A stretch of DNA of 64,000 nt from an uncultured Clostridia bacterium (GTDB taxonomy: Bacteria; Bacillota; Clostridia; TANB77; CAG-508), in contig CAKOXT010000002.1 of NCBI GenBank assembly GCA_934130285.1, forward strand, positions 124,001-188,000. The letters are read 5' to 3'. The notes under the pieces were generated by a model that ran no database searches, was not told the origin of the DNA, and was given only the letters and a program-made list of their open reading frames with translations. This document shows positions 26,954 to 35,909 of this stretch, piece after piece (the stretch's first letter is position 1; every line of letters begins with the position of its first letter). Made by a program: the position numbers and the translations under genes.

Positions 26954-27154
26954 ATGAAGGCTGGTAAAAAAGATTATTTTGAAAAACATTCTCGAGCTGT
27001 TGAAGCTTTTTTGGCTGGAGAAAGAGAGAATTCGCTGATTTGTACAAATGATTCAATAGCGAAGAAATTGGAGAAACGGTTTAAGGTTACTTTAAAGAGA
27101 GTAGAGACTGTAAATTCGAATAAGGGGTTGTTTATGTTTGAGATTATCGAATAA
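26954..27154 (+). CDS. Hypothetical protein, 66 aa
   Basis: A small basic soluble protein, MKAGKKDYFEKHSRAVEAFL.., with a helical N-terminal half and a basic middle (KKLEKRFKVTLKRVE). Function unknown; size and charge would fit a small regulator or a nucleic-acid-binding protein. Strong ribosome binding site GCAGGAGGAAGAACG. A 14-codon frame starting at 26913 stops at TGA overlapping this ATG (ATGA), which would allow coupled translation. Own promoter and terminator. Confidence 0.65.
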   Translation: MKAGKKDYFEKHSRAVEAFLAGERENSLICTNDSIAKKLEKRFKVTLKRVETVNSNKGLFMFEIIE

Positions 27155-27189
27155 TCAGATAGAATCGTAACCTTTCATTTATATTTGAA

Positions 27190-27224
27190 GTGGCGGGCAA
27201 TGTGAAAGTTGCTCGCTATTTTTG
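27190..27224 (+). terminator. Terminator of the 66-aa gene
   Basis: GTGGCGGGCAA/TTGCTCGCTAT stem with an 8-base loop, then TTTTTGT. Confidence 0.7.
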
Positions 27225-27239
27225 TGATGTGTAAAATAA

Positions 27240-27266
27240 AAAAAGACTTACTTTTGTAAGTCTTTT

Positions 27267-27267
<1 letters not shown>
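27240..27267 (-). terminator. Terminator of the paired tRNA-Gly genes
   Basis: AAAAAGACTTAC-TTTT-GTAAGTCTTTTT; on the - strand it follows the tRNA 3' end with a long T run. Confidence 0.75.
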
Positions 27268-27340
<73 letters not shown>

Positions 27341-27371
27341 AGTTTTATCTGCTAATTTTAAAAATATTAAA

Positions 27372-27445
<74 letters not shown>

Positions 27446-27467
27446 ATGTTTCCCCTGACAAGTATAA

Positions 27468-27496
27468 ATTATAAAGTAGTAATTGAGATTTGTCAA
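27468..27496 (-). promoter_or_regulatory. Promoter of the tRNA-Gly pair
   Basis: On the - strand a consensus TTGACA, a 17-base spacer and TATAAT. Confidence 0.85.
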
Positions 27497-27534
27497 GAGT
27501 AATTTTGAAAAAAATCATTATTTTTATTTATGTT

Positions 27535-27574
27535 TTTTTAAAACAAGGAAAGACAGCCAGATGGCTGCCTTTCC
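27535..27574 (-). terminator. Terminator of the GH13 gene
   Basis: On the - strand GGAAAGGCAGCC-ATCT-GGCTGTCTTTCC followed by TTGTTTTAAAAAA. The stem is G+C-richer than any other in the window, like the gene it follows. Confidence 0.75.
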
Positions 27575-27603
27575 TATAAGCATAAGATATTAGATCTTTG
27601 CTT

Positions 27604-29499
27604 TTAACAATTAGCAACTACGATTGCTTCAAAAGGATGTAACTGCTTTTTTGTTTGAGTGTTTTGACTCTGAGTTGTAAAGATTACATGTCGGAATTTA
27701 AAGTTGTCTGGAATAGGAATTGCTTGTGTTGTATCGCTAAAGTTTACAACAACAAGATAGATTGCTTTTTTCCATCTACGTTCGAATACTACAACATCAT
27801 TGCTGTCGCTGATAAATTTGTAACCAGCTTTTGCAAGCAATGGAAATTGGTTGTGTGTGTGTCCGATTTTTCGATAGAATTTGAGCAACTTCTTATCTCT
27901 GTGTCCCCAAGGATATGTTCCGCGGTTCCATGGATCTTTGTAGCCGAAAAGACCAACTTCGTCTCCATAGTAAACACAAGGGTTACCAGGTAAGAAGTAG
28001 AGTAGTACTAAAGCGGCTTTTAACATTTGTTTGGCTTTTTTATAATCAGCTCTGCTAAAGTGTTGAAGCTGTTCATATTGCCAATCACGTCCATGTGGAC
28101 CAATGTCCCAAACCCATTCATATGCATTGAGCATCATTCCATTACCTACAAGAGAAGTGATTGGTCTAGGAATGTCGTGTGTTCCTAAAGCGTTCATTGC
28201 TGAAAGCATAGCTTCTCTTGGGTACTCATGATAGATTTCTCGTGTTACGTATTTAAAGCTTGCAGTATCTTTAAAACGTGTACATTTGATAATCGCATCA
28301 GTAAATGGATAATTCATAACGCTGTGGAGTGATGTGCCTAAGAGATAATTTCTTTTGCCTTCGAATTTTCGAATAGCATTTTCCCAAATTTCTCCCATAA
28401 CGAATGCATCTTTTTTGCAACGTTTTGCACATTTTACTAACATTTCCAAGAAGAAATCAGGTAATTCATCTGCTACGTCAAGTCTGAGACCATCGATGCC
28501 CCAGCTAAACATTGTTTCAATGACACCGCCTTTTCCAAAAAGAAATTCTTGCCATTCTTTGCTGTAAGGATCACATTCAGGAAGAGTGTGGAACCCCCAC
28601 CAGTATGCAAAGATGCTTATAGGATCTTTTTTATACCAGTGGTAATACTTTGACTGCGTTCCAGAATATGCTCCTGGTTCAGGATAGGTTGAGTAGGAGT
28701 TGAAATAAACACTGTCATTTCCAGTGTGATTGAATACTCCATCAAGAAGAACTCTCATTCCAAGATTGTGAGCTTTTCTACAGAGTTCCTTGAGATCATC
28801 AATACATCCGAGATATGGATCTACATTTTTATAATCTGCAGTGTCATATCTGTGATTTGATTGACTTTCACATACTGGTGTGAGATAGATAATTTTTACT
28901 CCGAGTTTCTTAATGTACTTAAGGTGATTGGTGATTCCTTTGAAATTTCCGCAGAAAAAGTCTGTGTTGGTAATTTGACCTTGTTCATTTGGTTTCCAAT
29001 CGGGAATGTCATTCCAGTTTTCATGAATTGTACGACGCTTTCTTTCAAATACGGGTACACTTGGATCTCGGGAGAATCTATCTACCATGATTTGATACAT
29101 GATAGCTCCTTTAGCCCAATTAGGTACTCTGAAAAGTGAACTTGTAACAGTAAATTCCATCCAAGGCATATCGCTATTTGTGAGGATAACATTGTTGTCA
29201 CTCAGCTTAATATAGCTGGTTTTGCCGTTGATGTCGAGTTTAAAACAGTAAAAATACAGTCCTGTTTCAAATTCAAAGTGCACATTTTCTGTGAGAAAAG
29301 TGCTGACATTGTTTTTAGTTCCTATATAGCACAAAGGAATTTCTTTCCTTTGTGGACTGTGGTACTTTTGCAAGATTAATGTCACATGTTCAGCAAATCC
29401 TAATTCGTTAGAAAGGCATACATTAAACCGATATGTTTTTTCTTTTGAAATCTCAGTTAATTCGGTTACCCGAATCTTTAAGTCTGAACTAACATACAT
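27604..29499 (-). CDS. GH13 alpha-glucan hydrolase (neopullulanase/cyclomaltodextrinase-like)
   Basis: 631 residues. An N-terminal beta-sandwich (about 1-130) precedes a GH13 barrel with DGVFNHTG (region I), the nucleophile in DGLRLDVADE (about 338), the acid Glu in FVMGEIWEN (about 367), GTHDIPR (region IV, about 437) and a C-terminal beta domain. The N domain plus barrel order resembles the GH13_20 maltogenic/neopullulanase group. No signal peptide, so cytosolic. Start ATG 29499 is set by GAAGGAGGGC; the upstream ATG at 29517 overlaps that site. Codon use (CGG, AAG, ATC) is unlike the host genes, suggesting transfer. Confidence 0.9.
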   Translation of the reverse strand: MYVSSDLKIRVTELTEISKEKTYRFNVCLSNELGFAEHVTLILQKYHSPQRKEIPLCYIGTKNNVSTFLTENVHFEFETGLYFYCFKLDINGKTSYIKLSDNNVILTNSDMPWMEFTVTSSLFRVPNWAKGAIMYQIMVDRFSRDPSVPVFERKRRTIHENWNDIPDWKPNEQGQITNTDFFCGNFKGITNHLKYIKKLGVKIIYLTPVCESQSNHRYDTADYKNVDPYLGCIDDLKELCRKAHNLGMRVLLDGVFNHTGNDSVYFNSYSTYPEPGAYSGTQSKYYHWYKKDPISIFAYWWGFHTLPECDPYSKEWQEFLFGKGGVIETMFSWGIDGLRLDVADELPDFFLEMLVKCAKRCKKDAFVMGEIWENAIRKFEGKRNYLLGTSLHSVMNYPFTDAIIKCTRFKDTASFKYVTREIYHEYPREAMLSAMNALGTHDIPRPITSLVGNGMMLNAYEWVWDIGPHGRDWQYEQLQHFSRADYKKAKQMLKAALVLLYFLPGNPCVYYGDEVGLFGYKDPWNRGTYPWGHRDKKLLKFYRKIGHTHNQFPLLAKAGYKFISDSNDVVVFERRWKKAIYLVVVNFSDTTQAIPIPDNFKFRHVIFTTQSQNTQTKKQLHPFEAIVVANC

Positions 29500-29547
29500 A
29501 ATAAAGCCCTCCTTCATTGTGCATTGTTAATAAAATTTCATAGTGCC

Positions 29548-29576
29548 ATTTTATGACGATTTTCGACAAAAGTCAA
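29548..29576 (-). promoter_or_regulatory. Promoter of the GH13 gene
   Basis: On the - strand TTGACT, a 17-base spacer, TAAAAT. Its -35 lies 5 bases from the -35 of the divergent tsaE promoter. Confidence 0.75.
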
Positions 29577-29581
29577 CATGG

Positions 29582-29610
29582 TTTACAAAAGTCTAATAAT
29601 GTAATAAAAT
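29582..29610 (+). promoter_or_regulatory. Promoter of tsaE-tsaB-rimI
   Basis: TTTACA, a 17-base spacer, TAAAAT, divergent from the GH13 promoter. Confidence 0.7.
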
Positions 29611-29633
29611 AGATATGTATTTAGGAGAAAATT

Positions 29634-30062
29634 ATGGAAAAGTTGATATCACATTCAGAGAATGAAACTAAGTTAATAGGAAAAAAGTTTGCAGAAAAAT
29701 TAAAAAAAGGTGATGTTATTGTACTTACTGGAGAATTAGGATCTGGTAAAACAAAATTTACAGAAGGCGTTTTAGAATATTTTGGATTAGAGAATGAAAT
29801 ATCTAGTCCTACTTTTAATATTGTAAATGAATATATAAGCAAGAATATAAATATTTATCATTTCGATGTATACAGGTTAGAAGATGAAGATGAGTTTTAT
29901 GCCATTGGTGGCGAAGAATATTTTGATAAAGGTATTTGCTTGATTGAGTGGGGAGAAATGATTGAAAGTGTGTTACCTAAAAAATATATTCATATTACTT
30001 TTAATAGAAATTATGAAAATGATGATTCTAGAGAGATTGTGCTTGAATGTATAGAAAAATAA
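29634..30062 (+). CDS. tsaE: tRNA threonylcarbamoyladenosine biosynthesis ATPase TsaE
   Basis: 142 residues. ATPase that drives the TsaB-TsaD complex making t6A37 in tRNA. P-loop GELGSGKTKF (about 34-43), SSPTFNIVNEY and the late LIEWGE motif are family-typical. RBS TTAGGAGAAAATT before ATG. The tsaE-tsaB-rimI order is the usual Firmicutes arrangement; tsaD and tsaC are not in the window. Confidence 0.96.
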   Translation: MEKLISHSENETKLIGKKFAEKLKKGDVIVLTGELGSGKTKFTEGVLEYFGLENEISSPTFNIVNEYISKNINIYHFDVYRLEDEDEFYAIGGEEYFDKGICLIEWGEMIESVLPKKYIHITFNRNYENDDSREIVLECIEK

Positions 30063-30075
30063 TTTGGAGGATTTT

Positions 30076-30765
30076 ATGAAGATTTTAGTTGCTGATACTT
30101 CTAGTAGTGTGTGTTCAGTTGGAGTATTTGAAGATAATGTTTTAATAAATAAAAATGAATTAGATAATGGTAAAACTCATTCAGAAAATTTTATGCCGTT
30201 AGTAGAAAAAACTTTGAATGAAGCTAAATTGAAGTTAGATGATATTGAATATCTAGCTGTTGTAGTCGGACCAGGTTCTTTTACTGGAATTAGAATAGGT
30301 GTTGCAAGTTGTAAAGCAATGGCTGAGATAAAAGGATTAAAGGTTGTACCAGTTTATTCATTAGATTCAGTGGCAGCAAATGAAGTTGGAAATGGTAATG
30401 TAATTTGTTCGATGATTGATGCTAGAAATAATCAAGTATATTGTGGAATATATGATAATAAAATTAATAAATTAGAAGAATACATGGCTGATGATATTGA
30501 AAATGTATTATTAGTTTTGAATAAATATGATGATATTGTATTTGTTGGAGATGGTGCTGGTTTACATGAAGATATGATAAGAGAAAAAATGGTTGATAAA
30601 AAGATAGTTTTTTCTAGCAATAATAAACAAAATGCTGAGAGTTTGGGGATAATTGCTTATAAGAAAATAAAAAATGGTGAATTTACAGATCCAGATTCAG
30701 TTGTACCAGTTTATTTAAGAAAGTCTCAGGCGGAGAGGTTGAAAGATGCAAAAGAAAATTCTTAA
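30076..30765 (+). CDS. tsaB: tRNA threonylcarbamoyladenosine biosynthesis protein TsaB
   Basis: 229 residues, an ASKHA-fold scaffold dimerising with TsaD. MKILVADTSSSVCSVGVFED, the VVGPGSFTGIRIGVA loop and PVYLRKSQAER at the end are diagnostic. The start is ATG 30076, 5 bases after GGAGG; the in-frame TTG at 30064 overlaps that site. The 3' end overlaps rimI by 20 bases. Confidence 0.96.
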   Translation: MKILVADTSSSVCSVGVFEDNVLINKNELDNGKTHSENFMPLVEKTLNEAKLKLDDIEYLAVVVGPGSFTGIRIGVASCKAMAEIKGLKVVPVYSLDSVAANEVGNGNVICSMIDARNNQVYCGIYDNKINKLEEYMADDIENVLLVLNKYDDIVFVGDGAGLHEDMIREKMVDKKIVFSSNNKQNAESLGIIAYKKIKNGEFTDPDSVVPVYLRKSQAERLKDAKENS

Positions 30766-31189
30766 AATGAATGAAAAATATTTAGAAAAATTAATAGGAG
30801 ACTTGAATCAATTTGATGAGTTTTGGAATGAGAAAATTTTAAGAGATGAGTTTGAAAATGAAAATTCTGAATATTTTGTTTTAGTAAATGAAGATGATGA
30901 ACTATGTGCTTTTGCTGGATTATGGTTTAATATAGATGAGGCTCATGTGATGAATATTGCAGTAAGGAAGAATTTTAGAAACAATGGATTGGGTTCAGAA
31001 TTTATGAAATTTTTAATTGATAGGGCCAAACAAAAAGAAAAGGTGTGTATTACATTAGAAGTAAAAGCAGATAATATTCCTGCAATTGCTCTTTATAAAA
31101 AATGTATGTTTGAGGAAGTAGGAAGAAGAAAAAAATATTATAATAATTTAATAGATGGAATTATAATGACGAGATATTTTAAAAACTAG
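30746..31189 (+). CDS. rimI: Ribosomal-protein alanine acetyltransferase RimI (GNAT)
   Basis: 147 residues. Acetyltransferase fold with the CoA-binding VRKNFRNNGLGSEFMKFL and ALYKKCMFEEVGRRKKYY ending, as in RimI, which acetylates the N-terminus of S18. It may have other targets in Firmicutes. It overlaps tsaB by 20 bases; ATG 30746 or the later ATG 30767 could be used. The stop lies inside the terminator hairpin. Confidence 0.9.
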   Translation: MQKKILKMNEKYLEKLIGDLNQFDEFWNEKILRDEFENENSEYFVLVNEDDELCAFAGLWFNIDEAHVMNIAVRKNFRNNGLGSEFMKFLIDRAKQKEKVCITLEVKADNIPAIALYKKCMFEEVGRRKKYYNNLIDGIIMTRYFKN

Positions 31190-31211
31190 GTGTTTTTAAA
31201 ATATCTTTTTT
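31173..31211 (+). terminator. Terminator of tsaE-tsaB-rimI
   Basis: A perfect 14-bp stem GATATTTTAAAAAC/GTTTTTAAAATATC with loop TAGGT, then six T. It overlaps the rimI stop codon. Confidence 0.85.
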
Positions 31212-31233
31212 GGGAAAGAATAGTTATATGGTC

Positions 31234-31262
31234 TTGCATAAAAATGTTGTATGATATAAAAT
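31234..31262 (+). promoter_or_regulatory. Promoter of the Lon-like protease
   Basis: TTGCAT, a 17-base spacer, TAAAAT. TG-A-TATAAA in the same place could act as extended -10. Confidence 0.6.
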
Positions 31263-31315
31263 TTGTTTGTGAAATTACATAAGAGAAATGATAAATGTGG
31301 AGGAATAATTTACGA

Positions 31316-33724
31316 ATGAGAAAGATAAATGAATTAAGTTATAAAGATTTAAAAGATGTTTGTAATCCTAATATGTTTAAATTTGAAAAAATAAAAGAGG
31401 TTGCTGATACAACTAATTTAGTTTATGGACAGGATAGAGGAATTAAAGCTTTAGAATTTGGTGTAAATGTTGATTTGAAAGGGTATAATTTATACTTAGA
31501 AGGTCCAGCGGGAGTTGGAAAGACAATGTATACTAAGAAGTTTTTGCAAACTAGAGCTTTAAAAGAAAAGATTCCTAATGATTGGTGCTATATTTATAAT
31601 TTTGATGATCCGAATGAGCCAATAGCAGTGTCTTTACCTGCTGGTCAAGGAAAAATTTTTCAAGAGACAATGGATTCATTTATTAGAAATATAAGAAGAG
31701 ATATAAAGAAAACATTTAATAATGACGAATTTGAAAAAGAAAAAAAGGTTATTAAGCAAGAATTCGAAACTAAGAAAGAAGCTATTTTAGCTAAATTAAA
31801 TGATAAAACATTGAAACAAGGATTCCAAGTAAAATCAGCGCAAAATGGTATTTATATGATGCCTGTTTACGAAGGAAAAACTGTTGAAGAAGAGGAATAT
31901 GAAAAATTACCTTTAGAAGTTAAGAGTGAATTTGAATCTAAATCACAAGTTGTTCAAGAAATGATTTTTGATACTTTATCAGAATTAAAATTGATTGAGA
32001 ATAAAGCTGATAAGAAGATTGATGAATGGCAATCAAATGTTGCTTTACTTACGGTTAATATTCATATTAATAATGTTAAATCAAATTATAAAAGAAATAA
32101 AAAAATTAATACATTTTTAGATAATGTAAAGAAAGATATATTAAAAAATATAAATACATTTATGATGCCTGAATCTGCAAATGATTCAAAACAACCAGTT
32201 CCACCTCAAATGAAAGCAATGCAAAATAATGAGCCTTGGTTAAACTACCGAGTTAATTTATTTGTTGATAATAGCCATTTAGAGGGTGCACCAGTAATAA
32301 TGGATTCTAATTATACATTTCAAAATATTTTTGGAAAATTAGAATATGAAAATCAATATGGAATAATGAAAACTGATTTTACAATGATAAAACCAGGTTT
32401 ATTACAGAAGGCAAATGGTGGTTATATAATTTTCCAAGCAAAAGATTTAATTTCAAATCCACAATGCTATGAAAATTTAAAGAAGGTTTTACAAGTTAAA
32501 GAAGTAAGTATTGAAAATAATTTAGAACAACGTTCTTCTATGATGCTAGTGTCATTAAAACCAGAGCCTATTCCTTTGGATTTAAAGGTTATCATGATAG
32601 GAAATCCAGAAATATATCATACGTTATTATCATTAGATGATGATTTTAGAAAGTTATTCAAAATTAAAGTTGAGTTTGAGGAAGATGCTCCAAAGACTGA
32701 TGAGAATATTGCCAAATTAGTTAAATTCGTTAGAAGTTATTGTGAACAAGAAGAGTTATTAGATATAGATAAAGAAGCAATGGCAAGAATTGTTGAATAT
32801 GCTTCAAAATTATCTGGAGATAAGGAAAAATTATCTACACAATTTAGTGAAATTGGTCAAATTGTCGGTGAGGCTTCAACTTGGGCTAAACTTGATAAGT
32901 CTAAAATTGTTACAAAAAAATATGTACAAAAAGCTTTTGATGAACGTATTGAGAGAATAAAGAAATATGATACAAAATATCTTCAAATGATTAAAGAAGG
33001 TGCTTTGCTTATAAATACAGATGGTTATAAAGTGGGACAAATTAATGGCTTGACTGTAATTACAATAGGAGATTATTCTTTTGGAAAACCATCAAAAATA
33101 ACTGCTAATACTTATTTAGGAAAACAAGGAATTGTTAATATAGAAAGAGAAGTTCAAATGTCAGGTTCTAGCCATTCAAAGGGGGTTATGATTTTGACTG
33201 GATACTTAGGAGAGATGTTTGCTCAAGATAAAGCTTTGTCTTTGAATGCTAGCATTTGTTTTGAACAATTATATGGTGGTGTAGATGGTGATAGTGCATC
33301 AAGTACAGAGGCATATGCTATATTGTCTAGTTTGTCTGAAATGCCTATAAATCAATCAATTGCTGTTACAGGATCTGTTAACCAAAAAGGCGAGATTCAA
33401 CCTATTGGAGGAGTTAATGAAAAAATTGAAGGTTTCTTCCAAATTTGTAAAATGAGAGGATTGAATGGTGAACATGGAGTTATAATTCCAATTCAAAATG
33501 TTAGAAATCTACATTTAAATGATGAAGTTATAGATGCTGTTAAGAAAGGTGAATTCCATATATATGCTATTAGTACAATAGATGAAGGAATTGAAATTTT
33601 GACAGGTGTTCCTGCTGGTAAAAAAGATAAATATGGTAAATTCCCTGCAGGTACAATTAATTATTTGGCTAATGAAAAACTTGTGAAGTATGCAAAATAT
33701 GCAGAAAAAGCACAAAATATGTAA
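31316..33724 (+). CDS. Lon-like ATP-dependent protease (AAA_32 type)
   Basis: About 802 residues. An AAA+ part with Walker A GPAGVGKTMY (about 62), a long coiled insertion (about 115-280), then ANGGYIIFQAKDL at the Walker B position (as in AAA_32 proteins, without the classical D-E), and a C-terminal S16 peptidase domain with the catalytic Ser in DGDSASSTEAY (about 657) and Lys in GGVNEKIEGFF (about 701). Lacks the N-terminal substrate domain of LonA. ATG 31316 is 12 bases after GGAGG; the ATG at 31295 lies upstream of that site and would use none. Confidence 0.92.
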   Translation: MRKINELSYKDLKDVCNPNMFKFEKIKEVADTTNLVYGQDRGIKALEFGVNVDLKGYNLYLEGPAGVGKTMYTKKFLQTRALKEKIPNDWCYIYNFDDPNEPIAVSLPAGQGKIFQETMDSFIRNIRRDIKKTFNNDEFEKEKKVIKQEFETKKEAILAKLNDKTLKQGFQVKSAQNGIYMMPVYEGKTVEEEEYEKLPLEVKSEFESKSQVVQEMIFDTLSELKLIENKADKKIDEWQSNVALLTVNIHINNVKSNYKRNKKINTFLDNVKKDILKNINTFMMPESANDSKQPVPPQMKAMQNNEPWLNYRVNLFVDNSHLEGAPVIMDSNYTFQNIFGKLEYENQYGIMKTDFTMIKPGLLQKANGGYIIFQAKDLISNPQCYENLKKVLQVKEVSIENNLEQRSSMMLVSLKPEPIPLDLKVIMIGNPEIYHTLLSLDDDFRKLFKIKVEFEEDAPKTDENIAKLVKFVRSYCEQEELLDIDKEAMARIVEYASKLSGDKEKLSTQFSEIGQIVGEASTWAKLDKSKIVTKKYVQKAFDERIERIKKYDTKYLQMIKEGALLINTDGYKVGQINGLTVITIGDYSFGKPSKITANTYLGKQGIVNIEREVQMSGSSHSKGVMILTGYLGEMFAQDKALSLNASICFEQLYGGVDGDSASSTEAYAILSSLSEMPINQSIAVTGSVNQKGEIQPIGGVNEKIEGFFQICKMRGLNGEHGVIIPIQNVRNLHLNDEVIDAVKKGEFHIYAISTIDEGIEILTGVPAGKKDKYGKFPAGTINYLANEKLVKYAKYAEKAQNM

Positions 33725-33744
33725 ATGAAAATATGTTGAAAATG

Positions 33745-33780
33745 AAGCGTTATTGCTATAAAATTGCAATAACGCTTTTT
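33745..33780 (+). terminator. Terminator of the Lon-like gene
   Basis: Perfect AAGCGTTATTGC/GCAATAACGCTT stem, 9-base loop, then TTTT. Confidence 0.85.
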
Positions 33781-33832
33781 GGTATTATAGGAATGTTAAT
33801 GTATTGTTAGTAGTAGATCTGAAAGGAGAAAA

Positions 33833-34003
33833 ATGATAGAAGATAATAAAATTGAAAAATATATTGAAGAGATTAAAGTTTCTATTGATGATATTAATAA
33901 TGTTTTGAAAGAAATCCAAAAGAAAAATTACGATTTAGAAAAAGAGCAATTTCAAATGAGAATGATGATAGAAAATTTAGAGTTTTTGATTAGAAAAAAG
34001 TGA
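33833..34003 (+). CDS. 56-aa coiled-coil small protein
   Basis: A short frame MIEDNKIEKYIEEIKVSIDD.. ending FLIRKK, with a full ribosome binding site (AAAGGAGAAAA before ATG). It is charged and heptad-like throughout, without a membrane segment, like many small ZapA- or YlqD-like helical proteins, but no family is recognised. It sits alone between a terminator and the transketolase operon. Confidence 0.6.
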   Translation: MIEDNKIEKYIEEIKVSIDDINNVLKEIQKKNYDLEKEQFQMRMMIENLEFLIRKK

Positions 34004-34117
34004 AATTTATATGCTAAATGATAGTAAATTTTATAGGAATGTGATATATTATTGACATAATAGGGAGAATTGTCTTTTCTTACTATGATTTAAAAATTTA
34101 TTTTAGGAGGAGATGCT

Positions 34118-34951
34118 TTGAAAGTAACTGAAGAAGATATTTTAAATTTAAAAAGAATTTCTAATAATGTTCGTAAGAGTATTGTTGAGGAAGTTTATTC
34201 TGCACAATCAGGACATCCAGGTGGAGCACTTTCTTGTGCAGATATTTTGACTGTATTATATTTTAATCAAATGAATATAGACCCAGAGAAAAAGGATGAT
34301 TTAGATAGAGATAGATTAGTTTTATCAAAGGGACATGCTTCAGCTGCATTATATGCTGTGTTAGCTGAAAGAGGATATTTTTCAAAAGATGAATTGAAAG
34401 GTTTTAGAAAATTAGGAAGCATGCTACAAGGACATCCTGATATGAAACATATACCTGGAGTTGATATGACAGCAGGTTCTTTAGGCCAAGGACTATCTGT
34501 TGCTAATGGTATGGCGATATCATCTAAATTGGATGAAAGAGGATTTAGGGTATATTGCATTGTTGGTGATGGAGAAATTGAAGAAGGACAAATTTGGGAA
34601 GCAGCAATGGCATCAGCTCATTATAAATTGGATAATTTATGCTTGGTTGTAGATAATAATAATCTTCAAATAGATGGAAAAGTTTCAGATGTTATGAGTG
34701 TATATCCTTTAAAAGAAAAATTTGAGGCATTTGGATTTGAAGTTTTTGAAGTTGATGGAAATGATATAGATGAACTTATTACAGTTTTTGATAAGGCCAA
34801 GACAGTAAAAGAAAAACCAACAGCTATTATTGCAAAAACAATAAAAGGTAAGGGTGTTTCATTTATGGAGGACAAAGCAGATTGGCATGGAAAAGCTCCA
34901 AATGATGAAGAATATAAAACTGCAATAGAAGATTTAAGCGCAAATGATTAA
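34118..34951 (+). CDS. tktA: Transketolase, N-terminal (TPP-binding) subunit
   Basis: 277 residues: the TPP- and metal-binding half of a split transketolase (pentose phosphate pathway). Motifs SGHPGGALSCADILTVLY, SKGHASAALYAVLA, GSLGQGLSVANGMA and VGDGEIEEGQIWEA (TPP motif GDG..N as NNNLQIDG). Start is TTG 34118, seven bases after AGGAGG; the ATG at 34113 is out of frame. Next to its C-terminal partner. Confidence 0.95.
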   Translation: MKVTEEDILNLKRISNNVRKSIVEEVYSAQSGHPGGALSCADILTVLYFNQMNIDPEKKDDLDRDRLVLSKGHASAALYAVLAERGYFSKDELKGFRKLGSMLQGHPDMKHIPGVDMTAGSLGQGLSVANGMAISSKLDERGFRVYCIVGDGEIEEGQIWEAAMASAHYKLDNLCLVVDNNNLQIDGKVSDVMSVYPLKEKFEAFGFEVFEVDGNDIDELITVFDKAKTVKEKPTAIIAKTIKGKGVSFMEDKADWHGKAPNDEEYKTAIEDLSAND

Positions 34952-34967
34952 ATAGGAGGAATTTTAT

Positions 34968-35906
34968 ATGAATCTTGAAAATAAAAAAGCAACAAGACAA
35001 AGTTATGGTGAAGCATTAAAAGAACTTGGAGAAAAGAATAAAGATGTTGTGGTATTAGATGCTGATTTGGCTGGTGCTACAAAGAGTGGAATTTTTAAAA
35101 AAGAATTTTCAGATAGATTTTTTGATATGGGAATAGCAGAACAAAATATGATAGCAACTGCAGCAGGAATGGCTACGTGTGGTAAGATTCCTTTTGCTAG
35201 TACATTTGCTGTTTTTGCAACTGGTAGAGCATATGATCAAATTAGAAATAGTGTGTGCTATCCCAATTTAAATGTTAAGATTTGCGGAAGTCATGCAGGA
35301 GTTACTGTTGGTGAAGATGGTGCTACACATCAAATGCTTGAAGACATAAATATTATGAAGGGGCTTCCTAATATGAAAGTATTTTGTCCATCTGATGATA
35401 CACAGACTAAATGGGTAGTTAATAAGTGCGCTGAGATTTCTGGACCTTGTTATATTAGAACTGCTAGATTATCTTCACCAGTTATTTATGAAAATGATGA
35501 TAAATTTGAAGTTGGAAAAGGTGTTCAAATAGGAGAAGGTACTGATGCTACTATATTTGCAACAGGTATTTGTGTGTCAGAAGCTTTAAAAGCTCAAGAA
35601 GAGTTGAAAAAAGAAAATATTGATGTTAGAGTAGTTGATATGTTTTGCTTGAAGCCTATTGACAAGGAGATTATAATTAAATCAGCTAAAGAGACTAAAC
35701 ATCTTATTTCAATAGAAGATCATAGTGTAATAGGTGGATTAGGAAGTATAATAGCAGATGTATTGACAGAAGAATTTCCTACAAAACTAATAAAAATTGG
35801 AGTTAATGATAGATTTGGTGAATCTGGAAAGGCGACAGAATTATTAAAGAAGTTTGAACTAGATAGTGAATCTATTGTGAATAAAGTAAAGAGTATTATG
35901 GAGTAA
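34968..35906 (+). CDS. tktB: Transketolase, C-terminal subunit
   Basis: 312 residues: the pyrimidine-binding and C-terminal halves. TRQSYGEALKELGEKN, DADLAGATKSG, FDMGIAEQNMIATAAGMA (the conserved catalytic Glu) and SHAGVTVGEDGATHQ are typical. RBS TAGGAGGAATTTTAT before ATG, 17 bases after the N-terminal subunit. Only complete with the previous gene; DXS-like enzymes are fused and longer. Confidence 0.95.
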   Translation: MNLENKKATRQSYGEALKELGEKNKDVVVLDADLAGATKSGIFKKEFSDRFFDMGIAEQNMIATAAGMATCGKIPFASTFAVFATGRAYDQIRNSVCYPNLNVKICGSHAGVTVGEDGATHQMLEDINIMKGLPNMKVFCPSDDTQTKWVVNKCAEISGPCYIRTARLSSPVIYENDDKFEVGKGVQIGEGTDATIFATGICVSEALKAQEELKKENIDVRVVDMFCLKPIDKEIIIKSAKETKHLISIEDHSVIGGLGSIIADVLTEEFPTKLIKIGVNDRFGESGKATELLKKFELDSESIVNKVKSIME

Positions 35907-35909
35907 AAA

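Noticed and set aside
34020..34100. Promoter TTGACA at 34052 upstream of transketolase
   Set aside because: No -10 at a suitable distance (TACTAT is 23 bases away), so it is not listed.
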